Below the pieces are notes generated by a model. The model ran no database searches. It saw only the letters and a program-made list of their open reading frames with translations, and was not told the origin of the DNA. Of a stretch of 64,000 bases of DNA, positions 23,004-33,509 are shown in pieces. The first letter of the stretch is position 1; every line of letters begins with the position of its first letter. Position numbers and translations under genes: made by a program. The DNA comes from Dioscorea cayenensis subsp. rotundata (Eukaryota > Streptophyta > Magnoliopsida > Dioscoreales > Dioscoreaceae). Location of the stretch: contig NW_024088577.1 in NCBI RefSeq assembly GCF_009730915.1, forward strand, positions 1 through 64,000. The letters run 5' to 3'.

Positions 23004-24068
23004 GGGGGCGTTTGGTTCACAGTAATGATATATTACCATGGTAATGAGATTACCATGGTAATATGATCGGGAATGTTATATGTCTGGGAATGTTGTGGTA
23101 ATGTGAGATTATCATGTTTGGTTGATAATTTATATTACTGGTAATCTTTCATTACTATGTTTGGTTAGTCATGGTAATCACCTCAGTAATATGTCAAATT
23201 TACTAAAATACCCTTACATATAAAATTTTGAAAAATATAATTTAAAGTATTTAGATAAATAAATAATTAAATTATAATATTAAAAATTATTTTTTCACAA
23301 ATTTTAAAATACCTTTGTATTTATCAAAATACCCCTATAAAATTTTTAAAAATATAATTTAAAGTATTTAAATAAATAAATAATTTAAATTATAATATCA
23401 AAATTTAGTTTTTACAATTTTTAAATACCTTTGTATTTACCAAAATACCCCTATGTATAAAATTTTGAACAACTTAATTTCAAGTATTTAGATAAATAAA
23501 TAATTAAATTATAATATCAAAAATTATTTTTTTACAATTTTTTTAAAATACCTTTTGTATTTACCAAAAATACCCTTTACATATAAAAAATTTGAAAAAT
23601 TTAATTTAAAGTATTTAGATAAATAAATAATTAAATTATAACATAAAAAGATAATTTTTTTCACAATTTTTTAAAATATATTTGTATTTATCAAAATATC
23701 CCTACGTATAAAAATTTGAAAAACTTAATTTAAAGTATTTAGATAAATAAATAATTAAATTATAATATTAAAAAAATAATAAAGGAAAATAAAAACTAGG
23801 GAGTGTAATAAGGAATTAGATTAAATAAGTGGGGGTATAATTGGAAAAATACATGTCGATTACCACCAACTCGGTAATCCTGATGGACACTGTTTTTGGT
23901 TGTAATGCTGATTACCACCTTACTTTGGTAATATTTCACTCATTTGGTGAATTTTTACATTACCATCAACATTACTACTCACATAAGATATCAAAACACT
24001 GGTAATCTTAACAGATTACCACCAGATTCCCGGTAATGTTTGCACATTATCGTGAACCAAGAAACACC
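23004..24068. mobile_element. Harbinger/Tourist-like MITE, 1.06 kb
   Basis: The ends are imperfect inverted repeats, GGGGGCGTTTGGTTCAC at the left and the complement of GGTGTTTCTTGGTTCAC at the right. Both continue into GTAATG/ATAATG motifs, and subterminal ATTACCATGGTAAT palindromes follow. TTA (23001-23003) and TAA (24069-24071) flank the element, consistent with the TWA target preference of PIF/Harbinger elements after one substitution. There is no transposase; the centre is a minisatellite. It sits within a LINE, so it inserted after that LINE. Confidence 0.75.
23205..23780. repeat. Five-copy minisatellite (~116-127 bp) inside the MITE
   Basis: Units begin with AAAATACCC at about 23205, 23326, 23442, 23566 and 23693. 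Each contains AATTTAAAGTATTTAGATAA or a close variant, followed by AATTAAATTATAAT. The last copy is partial. The array is AT-rich and non-coding. Confidence 0.9.
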
Positions 24069-24513
24069 TAAATTGGAGAAGGAGATCAATTGGTTCCAAA
24101 GAAAGGTTATGGCCAAAACTTTATTAGCTAAGATGAGAAGAACAGTTTTGCTTGCTGCAATTTATGTTATCTGGAAAGCTAGAAATTCACCAATCTTTCA
24201 ACACTAAAGATTTAGTGAGCAGGATGCGTATAAATAGATCAAGAAAATTGTGTTTTTGAAGTATAGTGCTCAACTGTCTAACCAGAATGGCAGAATTTTA
24301 TATAATAGATGGGTGTAAATAAGTTTCATTCTCATCTTGTCTTTAATTTTGGTTTTGGTAAAAGTAGTTATGCTAGTTCTATTAGTTCAATCAATTGTGG
24401 GGCTGATTCTGAATGTTACTGGTATGGCCAAGTGATGCTTGTTTTTAATTTGTGCATGTTTTGAGATGTCATGTGCTTAATAAAGTTCCTTTTTGGCTTG
24501 ACAAAAAGAAAAA

Positions 24514-24567
24514 GTTGACTGCAATTCTTCAACGAGGCAGGGATTTCCCCAGATAATTTGTTGTGGC
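24514..24567 (-). pseudogene. Orphan LRR fragment in the RLP-C 3' flank
   Basis: The minus strand encodes HNKLSGEIPASLKNCSQL, nearly identical to an internal LRR of RLP-A (5040-5095) and RLP-B. It is joined directly to sequence that also follows RLP-A (3972-4087), the shared 3' UTR type. It probably arose by ectopic recombination or a deleted tandem paralogue. Confidence 0.85.
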
Positions 24568-24686
24568 CCAAAATACAGCAGCTGTGATATGGATATGTGT
24601 TATTACAGCAGATATTAAATACAACACCAGACTGTACTTTTACTAGATAATTACACACATGATGACAGATAACTCTAGTGGTTTGA

Positions 24687-27600
24687 CTATGATATGATCT
24701 TGCTCTTCATCCTCACAAAGTTAACAACAACCCAGACATGGATATTGTCACAAGTTGTGTCCGTGTACCTAAAGTAGGCATATCTCCACTTGTTTTTGAA
24801 GATCAAGACACCCCAGATGGTCCAGAATCCAACTGCAAATCCTGACAAGGATCCAATGTACATCCATACCATCTCATCATCACCATCATCTTCATTTCCA
24901 TGATCACTTGGCTTTTCCTGATTTGGTCCGCCACCTTTAGTACAATTGTCAGTCAAAGGGAATCCACAGAGATGATTACCAATGTAAATGGAAGGGTCTG
25001 TGAAGGTGTTGAACTGGTTGCCTGATGGTATTCTTCCTGATAAGTTGTTATATGATACATTGAAGTGAGCCAGGAATGTCAAGTTTGATAAAGTTGCAGG
25101 TATGCTCCCTGAGAAGTGATTTCTTGACAAGTCCAGTGTTTCCAGCTGCTGCAATTGACCAAATTTGGCTGGGATCTCACCATGCAAATAGTTTCTGGAA
25201 AGGTTGAAACCCTGCAAACCGTAGAGACTTGCTAACTCTTCAGGGATGACCCCTGACAAATGATTGTTTGAGAGGTCTATCATTTTCACAAGTGAGAGAA
25301 GCTTGCTAGTGTACGTATCTTGTCTTCCCTTGAGGTTTAATAACAAGCTTTCTTCGTAAGTCTGGACAACAACCAGCCTTGAACCGCCCTTATGAGGCAC
25401 TTTCATGGTACTGAAATTGCCTAGGCTTCTGGGGATTGGACCAGAGAGATTGTTGCTTGATAAATCAAGTATCTGAAGACTTGTGAGCTGTGAAATTTCT
25501 GCAGGGATGTAACCAATAAAGGTGTTTGACTTCAAGCTGAGAATACCCAAGCCTGATAAACTTTCTGCTAGCCAAGTTGGTATGCTTCCACTGAAACTGT
25601 TGTCACTGAGATCAAGTGCATATAATTGAGTGCAGTTCTTCAGGGAAACAGGGAATTCACCTGACAAAACATTGTCACCCAAGTGTAGTGATTGAAGAGC
25701 TGGAACTTGACATAAAGAATCAGGTATGCTTCCGGAAAGGTGGTTGTCTCCAGCATCGAAAACAACCAGTGCAGAGGAGTTCGACCAACAATCAGGGAGC
25801 TTATTGATCAACTTGTTTTTGGAGAGAAAAAGACCTGCCAGTTTCTTCATTTGGCACATTGAGGATGGGACAGTGCCACCCAAGTTATTCCTTGTCAGAG
25901 AAAGATAGAACAAGTTTGACATGTAATCTGCAATGTTCAGAGGGATAAACCCTGAGAATGAGTTGTTTGATAGATCTAGTATTGCTAATGTTGCTGAATG
26001 GAATTGTGGGAATGGTCCGTAAAACAGGTTGCAAGAAAGATCAATCTTGTCAATTTGATCAAAAGATAAGGATTTGGATATGATCCCCTCTATCAGATTA
26101 TGAGATAGATCTAATGTGTATAGGTTCTGAGTCAAATTCCAAAACCAGTCAGGGATGGCCTCTGAGATTCCAGTATAAGACATATCAAGGACATGCAACC
26201 TGCTCTGTTTCCGAAGCCAAGATGGAAATTCCAAGCCTACAGAACAAGATCTGATTCGTAGAGTTTTGAGATGAAAAGGAGGGATCCAGTTAGAACTCAC
26301 ATTGAAAACCAAGGAATTACCGGTCATATCAAGTGCATCTAATTTCTCTAACCGAGCAAAGTGTGCTTCGGTTATAACACCACTCAACTGATTGCCTGAC
26401 AGACCGATATTTACAAGCTCTGCAAGCTGTCCAATTTCTTCTGGTAATGTTCCATTCAATTGATTCATGTGAAGCAGTAGTTCCTCCAAATGAGAGAGTT
26501 TTGCTAGAGATGAAGGCAGAGAGCCAAATAGTGAGTTGAACATGAAATCAAGAACCTTAAGATTCTTGATGTCCCCAATCCAATCTGGTACATCTCCTTT
26601 CAGATTAGCAGAGCTTAAGTGCAAATCAGTGAGACTATTCCTAAGACAACCAGAAAAAACATTACGAAATTCAGCTAGTCTCTGACTGATGTTCCATCCA
26701 GATAGGTCCAGAGTTTTCAAGCAACAAAGGCTTCCTATGCTTTCAGGAATCCCATTTTCATCACTGAAACCACTCATTGCCAAGATGAGCGTCTCTAGGG
26801 AGGCCATACTCGCTAACCTACTAGAGAGCTTGCCATGAAAATAGTTGTAACTGAGATCAAGGTACTCGAGCTCTGTGAGGTTGAACACCCAACCAGGTAC
26901 CGAGGAATTGATGGAGTTCTCAGAGAGATCAAGAACAGTGAGAGATGAAAAGTTGAGATGAGGAATGGAAAGAGGAATGCTTCCGAGTTCACATTCAGCC
27001 AAACGTATCTCCTTTATGGAAGGAAGCTTGTTCAGAGCTTGAAACAAGGTACTACTGGATGAGCTACTACCAAAGTCGACACCACTCATATCCAATAGTT
27101 GCAACGAAGTAAGACGAGAAAGCCATTGATGAGCAGGATCATCATAAACACCATTGTATGAAAGATCAAGAGTATGCAAACTGGATAGATTTCCAAGACT
27201 AGCAGGAATGGGTCCATGAAAAACAGATTTGGAAAGGTTCAAGTACCTCAACTCCTTGAACTGGCTGATGAATGCTGGAATGCTTGTTACGCTGAAGTAG
27301 TTCCTACTCAAGTCAAGGTGCTTCAAGTGTTGAAGATGAAGCAAAGATGGAGATATTTTACCACCCAGGGAGCCATTATGACGTGGAGAATAAAGGAAGA
27401 TGTCACCTGCTCTTTGGTAGTATGGAATCCTGTTCCTGAGGTCCAGTCCTATGACGTTGCCAGTTGTGTTGTCACAGCGAACACCCTCCCAGGAACAGCA
27501 ATATCGTCCTGCCCAAGAAGAGAGCTTGTTGTTTGGATCGTTGATGTGCTTCTTGAAATCAACAAGGGCCATTCTTTCACTCTCTATGCAGTTAGCAGGA

Positions 27601-27761
27601 GGATGTTCAGCACTTGAAACAAGAAAAGCCTTCGCATGGCTTATACCAAGGTCTTCCTTGATTTGCACAGCAAACCCTAGAAGAAGCAGGACATGAATTA
27701 TTAGAGCCATTGCTAGCGTTATACAAGGAGATACTGGCTGCCAAGGAACCAAGGCATGCAC
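24687..27761 (-). CDS. RLP-C: LRR receptor-like protein, EIX-like (intact)
   Basis: Open for 1024 codons without introns. The likely start is the ATG at 27710 (residue 18, MALIIHVLLLLGFAVQ), which gives a normal signal peptide and matches the paralogues. The order is an LRR cap with CIESERMALVDFKK and SSWAGRYCCSWEGVRC (about residues 57-95), some 28 LRRs, and an island loop before DLSNNHLSGVIPEELASLYG. Then come the last LRRs, a C-terminal cap (GNHLCGFPLTDNC), an acidic stretch and a membrane helix (about 963-987). The short tail ends VWVVVNFVRMKSKIIS. No kinase is present. Family members sense microbial or apoplastic ligands and signal through adaptor kinases of the SOBIR1/BAK1 type (known for the family, inferred here). 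It is the only RLP in the window that reads through. Confidence 0.95.
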   Translation of the reverse strand: MHALVPWQPVSPCITLAMALIIHVLLLLGFAVQIKEDLGISHAKAFLVSSAEHPPANCIESERMALVDFKKHINDPNNKLSSWAGRYCCSWEGVRCDNTTGNVIGLDLRNRIPYYQRAGDIFLYSPRHNGSLGGKISPSLLHLQHLKHLDLSRNYFSVTSIPAFISQFKELRYLNLSKSVFHGPIPASLGNLSSLHTLDLSYNGVYDDPAHQWLSRLTSLQLLDMSGVDFGSSSSSSTLFQALNKLPSIKEIRLAECELGSIPLSIPHLNFSSLTVLDLSENSINSSVPGWVFNLTELEYLDLSYNYFHGKLSSRLASMASLETLILAMSGFSDENGIPESIGSLCCLKTLDLSGWNISQRLAEFRNVFSGCLRNSLTDLHLSSANLKGDVPDWIGDIKNLKVLDFMFNSLFGSLPSSLAKLSHLEELLLHMNQLNGTLPEEIGQLAELVNIGLSGNQLSGVITEAHFARLEKLDALDMTGNSLVFNVSSNWIPPFHLKTLRIRSCSVGLEFPSWLRKQSRLHVLDMSYTGISEAIPDWFWNLTQNLYTLDLSHNLIEGIISKSLSFDQIDKIDLSCNLFYGPFPQFHSATLAILDLSNNSFSGFIPLNIADYMSNLFYLSLTRNNLGGTVPSSMCQMKKLAGLFLSKNKLINKLPDCWSNSSALVVFDAGDNHLSGSIPDSLCQVPALQSLHLGDNVLSGEFPVSLKNCTQLYALDLSDNSFSGSIPTWLAESLSGLGILSLKSNTFIGYIPAEISQLTSLQILDLSSNNLSGPIPRSLGNFSTMKVPHKGGSRLVVVQTYEESLLLNLKGRQDTYTSKLLSLVKMIDLSNNHLSGVIPEELASLYGLQGFNLSRNYLHGEIPAKFGQLQQLETLDLSRNHFSGSIPATLSNLTFLAHFNVSYNNLSGRIPSGNQFNTFTDPSIYIGNHLCGFPLTDNCTKGGGPNQEKPSDHGNEDDGDDEMVWMYIGSLSGFAVGFWTIWGVLIFKNKWRYAYFRYTDTTCDNIHVWVVVNFVRMKSKIIS

Positions 27762-27901
27762 GGTATACTAGTTCAGATCTGGTGATTTGGGTTGGTGAAA
27801 ATTTTCTTTCGATGCATTAATGAAGGTGGGACATGAAGTATTAGAGCCAAACACCTGATTGATCAGGAGATCCTTTCTGCCAAGGAACCGAGGAATGTAT
27901 G
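27690..27901. repeat. 140-bp tandem duplication of the RLP-C 5' end
   Basis: GACATGAATTATTAGAGCC at 27690, which covers the RLP-C start region, is repeated from 27830 as GACATGAAGTATTAGAGCC. Both copies continue into CTGCCAAGGAACC. The second copy is interrupted by the MITE at 27902-29120. It resumes at 29121 with GAGTTCAGATGAG and ATTGGTGAAA.ATTCTTTC, matching 27771-27820. RLP-C may therefore have a duplicated leader or promoter. Confidence 0.8.
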
Positions 27902-29120
27902 TAGTGTTTGGATTGAGGGAGTGATCCCCAAGGCATGGGGATCACTCCCACTTTTGGTGCATACCCATGTTTGGGTATGCACCAATAGGATTGGGGGATG
28001 GGAATGAGGGGCTTCATCCCCTCAAAACCCATATTAGCTCATGCCCTCAAAAATTGGGGGCATGAGCATCCTTCCCTTTTCGCTTTTTAATTACTAATAT
28101 CCCTTATTAAATAAAAATTATTTTTCTATAATACACTCTATCATCATGTTATAATTAAATTATTTTTTTAATTAAATACATCCTATAATTAAATTAATTT
28201 ATGTCATTATAATATTTAATTAGTATAATTAAATAAAAAAATATTTTTAAATATTTATTAATCATAATTAAATCATAATTAAAATAGACTTCAAAAAAAA
28301 AATTAGGAAAGTAGAAATTTTGTCCATTTTAATTTTTCATGAAACCGTAATTAAAAATATATATTTAATTAAATATTTAATCATAAAAAAATTAAATTGG
28401 ATAATAGTTAAATGGATTAATTATTTTTAATAATTATAATAAAACATATAATAATTAAATTAGACTTTTATTTAAAAATATTTAATTATAATAATAAAAA
28501 TGAATAATTTTTGTTTAAATTATTTTTATAAATTAAAAAGTTAATTATTCTTAAATATAATGTGTTTTTTTTTATTAGTGCATAATATCTCAAAATTTGT
28601 TAGGAATGTTGTTGTGATTTTTAAAATGAGGAGAAGCCATGTTGATGAATAATGTTTTGGGTGGAAATTAAATATGTTGTTATGGTGTGTATTTTTTAAA
28701 AAAAATATTAGATTTATTAAAATTTTGGTGATTTAAAAATAACTAAATTTGGACATTTATTTATTTTAATTAACAATAATTAAATTGTATTTGTCAATTA
28801 TTAATTTAAAATTTTATTTAAAAAATAAATACATCAATAACTCATTTAAATATTATTTATAAAAATTGGAGGCATTTAATAATTGTTTCTTTTTACAATT
28901 AAGATACATTATTTAATTAAAATACTCAAGGGTACAAAAAGTAAATTTACTAAAATTTTTCCCCTATCCCTCTCATATTACTATCCACATTCCCTTCAAC
29001 CAAACATTACTTTTATCCCCATCTCCAATCCCCTTTCCCTATTCCTATCCCCATCCCCATCCCCATCCCTTCCCCCTATCCCCGTATTCTCATTCCTCCC
29101 AACCAAAGCGAGCCGTGGTG
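27902..29120. mobile_element. MITE-like element, 1.2 kb, AT-rich core
   Basis: The left end contains GTTTGGATTGAGGGAGTGA and the right end the complement of GCTTTGGTTGGGAGGAATGA, so the termini are imperfect inverted repeats. TGTATG flanks both sides (27896-27901, 29121-29126). The interior is very AT-rich with no transposase, and a CCCCAT repeat lies near the right end. Superfamily is uncertain (hAT-like by duplication length, but only 6 bases match). Confidence 0.6.
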
Positions 29121-29262
29121 TGTATGAGTTCAGATGAGTTGACACAGGTCAACACGCGGGGCGGTCTGATTGGTGAAACATTCTTTCTACGCATTAACTC
29201 ACGTGATTTGCACAGAGGAAGATTATTTGATAATGTGTTTGAAAGGTTTCAGATGACTTAGA

Positions 29263-29398
29263 ATTTTTTTTTTAAAAAAAAAATAGATAAATCATTTTTA
29301 TTAATAAAAGAGCAGTACAACAGATTCTATCCAAGATGGGTAGAAAACCAAATACAAAAAAGGACAACATAATCACTAGATGTAGTCACAAAAGTCAG
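29263..29398 (-). mobile_element. LINE 3' end, interrupted by another LINE
   Basis: The minus-strand tail complements the run at 29265-29283 and includes the motif AAATGATTTATCT before the A tail. It is cut at 29398 by the LINE at 29412-29852 and may continue from 29866. Confidence 0.55.
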
Positions 29399-29411
29399 AT
29401 CTTTTAATTTT

Positions 29412-29852
29412 TTTTTTTAATAAAGTGAATAAACCACGAATTTATTAATGAAGAAAGAAACTGGAAAAATAAAGTACAAGTGAGAAAATAACAAAGCGTA
29501 ACAAATAGAGGAAAAAAAGTAAGCAGTTATCCTCACTCGAGAGATGAGGAAAATAAGGAGCAGAGAAAAAAGAAAAGGAAAAAGGCAGGAAATCGCGTGT
29601 CAAGTCGACCATCGAGACGGAGGCCACCGAGGAGGCAGTAGCGAATTACTCTCGAAGTCGAGTTGGACGCCATATCGTCGGTGAAGTCGGCGGATCCGAG
29701 CGCAAAAAGTTTAAGGAGCGCTTTATCTTCTGAACACCTTCTGAGGCTTCTTGTTGATGAGATTCAGAATCTGCAGAAATCCAAGAAAGAATCATATAAG
29801 CAGTTTTAAAAATTATAGCAGAAAAAGGTGCACATTGTTGATGAGATTCAGA
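29412..29852 (-). mobile_element. 5'-truncated LINE with 13-bp TSD
   Basis: Minus-strand frame 29873-29646 (IIFKTAYMILSWIS....SHQQEASEGVQKIKRSLNFL) matches the C-terminus of the LINE at 62.8 kb. The 3' end has GTGGTTTATTCAC (29425-29437) and an A tail. ATCTTTTAATTTT at 29399-29411 and 29853-29865 forms an exact target duplication. The phrase TTGTTGATGAGATTCAGAAT occurs at both 29751 and 29835, a small internal duplication. Confidence 0.85.
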
Positions 29853-29892
29853 ATCTTTTAATTTTACTGACAAAATTTGTATATAGTTTTTT

Positions 29893-30655
29893 TAAAATTG
29901 ATAAATCACTTTAATTCATTGAATAAAAAAGATAGTACAAGACCAAAGAGACCAAATATACTAAGGAGAGAACACAAAAGAAGCAGAGACCACTAGAAGC
30001 GGAAATTGTTACAACCACTTAGAGACGAATAGACTCAACGCAACTGACAGAAAATGAAAAACTAAACTCAAGAAAGATCCCTGGAGCATACCCAGGGAGA
30101 AAAAGCAGACAAAACTTCTCCTTAGGTTAGCTTGTCCTTTTCCTCTTGATTGCTCGAGTCTGTTTGCTGCCCTAAGAACTCTAAAATAAACATTTTGCTA
30201 GCATAGTTAAGCTCTCCAATTTGGCTTTCTTCACATCAAGGGTTGTAGAAATGCAAGACATAATTTTAATAATGATAGAAGAGCACGGAAAGTAATTGTC
30301 ATCATGGAAGATGCAAGCATTGCTCTTTAGCTAAATATTCTAGGTAAATTGCACTAGCAAGGAGATCCCCCACTTCCTTAAGAAAATGGGGAAGTCTAGA
30401 CCTCCAAATACCTTGCAACTCATGTAGAGAGCATGATAGAGAAGGAAGATTAAATAAACAGGTAAGGAAATGCCAAATATAGACAACAACTAGGCATAGA
30501 AGAAACAGATGATCAACTGATTCAATAGCCTTATGACAAAGGACGCAAACGCAGGTGACTATCGGAAGTTGTTGCGTTTCCTAATTGCTAGATTCTCTAA
30601 AGCAAGGATGCTATTATTCTAAGCCAACCGGTTAAATAAATTGATTATTCTAAGC
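29893..30655 (-). mobile_element. 5'-truncated LINE, degenerate
   Basis: The minus strand, with frame corrections, encodes INLFNRLAWNN-like and zinc-domain sequence around 30640-30480, then a 3' UTR ending in AAGTGATTTATCAA and an A tail near 29893. The 5' break at 30655 abuts the inverted LTR copy. Confidence 0.7.
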
Positions 30656-30660
30656 CAAAG

Positions 30661-30955
30661 AGTGTAGCATCCAGGCGCTATACTTTATGTTTTGCAATTC
30701 TTACTATTGTAACACCTAAGCACTAGATTTTCTATTTTGCATGTTCACGTTTCATTGAAACTTAATCCTCTTTTCAACAATTTTGTGCTTTTGATGTGTT
30801 CTTCCTTCAAATCATTCTCTTTCTTTCATACAATGTAATAACAATAAAATTAGGAGTAAATTTGATTCAAAATAATTCTCATTTAGTTCATCATGAATTA
30901 AAGAAAGCCTATATATTTAGTGCAAATTATACTCGTCGCACATCTTTTCTATAGT
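30661..30955 (-). mobile_element. Inverted, diverged copy of the LTR at the window start
   Basis: The reverse complement matches positions 12-305. It shares GAGTATAATTTGCACT, TTTACTCCTAATTTTA, GAAAGAAAGAGAATGATT, GAAGGAAGAACA and GCAAAATAGAAAATCTAG, followed by decayed palindrome boxes. Only the U3-like left part of the LTR is present. Confidence 0.85.
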
Positions 30956-31070
30956 GATGGGATACTAAGAGGTCAAATATGTGACTAAAATGGTTCGATA
31001 GTTAGAAAGCAAATGGGAATTTAAGATAGAATAACTATTATATTCTTTTTTAATGTTTATTGTTAGTTTC

Positions 31071-32386
31071 GATGGGTAACTAGTGTGGTGATTTTCACTC
31101 AATATATCATGTAATGTAAGCACACGCACATAATCAATGTAAAATCAAACAAGTAAGAGAAATGAGACATACGAATTGGTTATTCATTTTCGGCACAACT
31201 TGCCTACGACTGGGGGGCCGAGCCCGAAAATAACAATATACTAAAAGAGATAAAAAAAAGAGTGCAACACTCACTCTCACTCTAACAATAAATACATGAA
31301 CCCTCTAGATTGGCCGATGCCCACTCTCACTTATCCACACACTTTGATCTCTCTCCAGTGGCACATCCTAAATCTTAGAACAAGGTTTCTTATATAGGTG
31401 TCTCAACATCCCAAATATAGCGCCTCCCTCTTTTAGAATTTTCGAGGATTCTAATTTAGACATATTCCAAAATTAAACGTTGCAACTCTTGTTGTAACCG
31501 AGTTTGAAACGCTGCCCACTTGCTAATCCTGACTGAGTTCAAGATTCCGTTATAATGCAATCTTGCGACGCCTACAACCCTCCAGGTTATTCCAGTCCAA
31601 GTTGATGCAGTCAACTTCTCCGAGTTCTTCCTACCAACAACTAATTTGCCTCCTCACATCATATCAACAGGTCTCTCCCTGAGGGTCACACCCACCAAGG
31701 CACGCCTCCAACTCACCAAAGATGGCCTTCAATGATCTTTAAAATCTTTTTTCCAAACTTGATCTCCATTCATCCAAGTTTGGTATTCACAATCTCCAAA
31801 CTTGATCTTTATTCATCCAAGTTTGGTTCATCAATATTCTTTTTACTAAACTTGATCTCTTTCCATCCAAGTTTAGCTCTTCAATATCTTCTAATCATGA
31901 TCTTCATTCATGCAAGCTTGACTTTTAATTATCTTCAAATACATTTGTGCCTTCAAATAGATTTGTCCTTGGTCTTCAAATAGCTATGACCATAAATAGC
32001 TTTGTCTCCTTAATTAGTTATGACCATAGATATCCTTGTGTCTTCAAATGGATCCCCTTTCCAAAGATAGTTGTATGGATATTCTCCACATGCCTTTTGC
32101 TTGCTCCTCAAAAGATATATTCCAAGGTTTATGCTCTTACCAAAGATAACTTCAATATATTTTTTCCACTTGGTTCATTGAGTGAGATCCTCCAAATATA
32201 AGTTCTTATCAAAGATAACTCCATATGGTTTCTTGAAAGATTCTCCAAAAGTAGCACCAACCATGGTCTTCTAATCTTCAAGCCACATCATCATACTTTG
32301 CTAAGCCATCTTGCCATGTCACTAAGCTTGCTTTGTCATCTTAACTGGGTGTAAAATAATGCCAACTATAGAGCCTAGCCCTAACA
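31071..32386 (-). mobile_element. Ty1/copia-type solo LTR with TSD-like flanks
   Basis: On the minus strand the sequence begins TGTTAGGGC (32386) and ends CTAACA (31071), giving matched TGTTAG/CTAACA termini. Near its 3' end is CGTAGGCAAGTTGTGCCGAA, a phrase typical of the R/U5 part of plant copia LTRs. Flanks TTTAT (31066-31070) and TTTAC (32387-32391) are a plausible five-base target duplication with one change. No internal domain remains, as expected after LTR-LTR recombination. A CATCCAAGTTTGG-rich repeated tract lies at about 31770-31885. Confidence 0.7.
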
Positions 32387-32659
32387 TTTACTAACAATAG
32401 CTTACTATTTTTTTCCTTTTTTATTTTTTATTTTGGATGAAGGTGCTTTATTTATTTATTTTATTATTTCTTTTGGGCTATCATTTTTTTCTTCATATTA
32501 AGAAAATTCACGGCAATATAAAATGCATATCATTGAATTTTTTTTTTAAATTTTTTATTCATGTAATATTTAGCAAGATACAACATGTTTATTATTTATG
32601 CAATGAAAGGCATTCATACTTCATTTTTCACAAATCAACGGTAGAATATAATCTTCATG

Positions 32660-32745
32660 GGTGTTAGGTCACTTTTTTTTTAAAAAAAATAAAAAATAAA
32701 TAAACGAGGAAATTTATAAAAAATGATACAATACAAACCAAAACG
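32660..32745 (-). mobile_element. Short LINE 3' tail
   Basis: A T run at 32671-32680 with A-rich sequence and degenerate LINE 3' UTR on the minus strand, cut by the next, plus-strand LINE. Confidence 0.35.
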
Positions 32746-32766
32746 AAGAAGCATAAAATAAATCTT

Positions 32767-33318
32767 ATGGATCTTCTTTCCAGAGCAAACTTTTGGAATA
32801 TCTGGCTGGAAAGAAATAATCGAATCTTTAATTTCACCTTTAATTCTTCTACTTCAATCCTTTTCAAAATTTCTCATTTATTTATTAACCGGTGTTCTGC
32901 AGCTAAAGATTCGATCCAACAAGCCTCCAGTGACTCCATTCAATCTGTCAAGCGCTCCCTCGATTTCTTGAGCACCAGATCAGCAGACCTCGCCAGCAGC
33001 TTAACACACCCCCAGCTCCACGAGTGATCCTTCTTGGCCTGTCTGAGCTGACTTTTGTTGCCTTTTGGTGGACTTCGTCATCTCAGGCCTCGGTCGGGGG
33101 TCCTTCTACTATGTTATTTCTAGTTGGTTCCTTCTTTTTTCTGTTATGGACTGGCACACCGCTGGTGTAGCTTCCTTTTTTTTCTAGCGTTTTTTGTTTT
33201 CCTATTTCTGTTTTCTTGTCTTGTTTGTTTGTTTTGTACTGGTTGTTTGTTGTTTGTGGTTCTGTTCTTTTTTAATAAAGTTGTGATTTATCCACTTTTT
33301 TTTTTTTTAAAAAAAAAA
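32767..33318 (+). mobile_element. 5'-truncated LINE with imperfect TSD
   Basis: Frame 32767-33027 gives FWNIWLERNNRIFN and KISHLF....SVKRSLDFL, the C-terminus of the LINE polyprotein. The 3' UTR ends with GTGATTTATCCAC (33283-33295) and a mixed T/A tail. AAGCATAAAATAAATC at about 32749 and AAGTATAAAAGACAATC at about 33321 are a likely, diverged target duplication. Confidence 0.78.
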
Positions 33319-33509
33319 GAAGTATAAAAGACAATCCAGTGGCAGTGAAGGCTCATAAGAGACCAAAGCATCCATGAATCCAGATTAGATTGACTTCACA
33401 GTATCTTATTATGTTGTATTTTCACTCATAAATTTCGCAAGTAGCATGCGTAGGAGTAATTTTTTTAATGAAAATAGAGCCCACTTATGAAAATCCAGGG
33501 CTATTTGTC

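Larger units (their letters stand above)
22440..24512 (+). mobile_element. LINE fragment split by a MITE
   Basis: Plus-strand pieces at about 22440-23000 and 24072-24512 form one degenerate LINE 3' part. Landmarks are RFSFWFDLWCNGQSLIERF, a zinc-domain segment resembling IPKHSFIFWLASHNRLMTRDKLL, and VIWKARNS after the interruption. The 3' end (AATAAAG ... GACAAAAAGAAAAA, to about 24512) differs from the GTGGTTTATCCAC class. The 1065-bp MITE at 23004-24068 separates the halves. Confidence 0.72.

Noticed and set aside
23205-23780. A CRISPR-like array
   Set aside because: Units are contiguous AT-rich minisatellite repeats without spacers, inside a plant MITE.
24416-24658. Minus-strand frame of 80 codons
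   Set aside because: Chance fusion of 3' flank, an orphan LRR piece and LINE tail; only the LRR piece is meaningful.
28883-29137. Plus-strand frame of 84 codons
   Set aside because: It comes from the CCCCAT-rich end of a MITE; low complexity, no homology expected.
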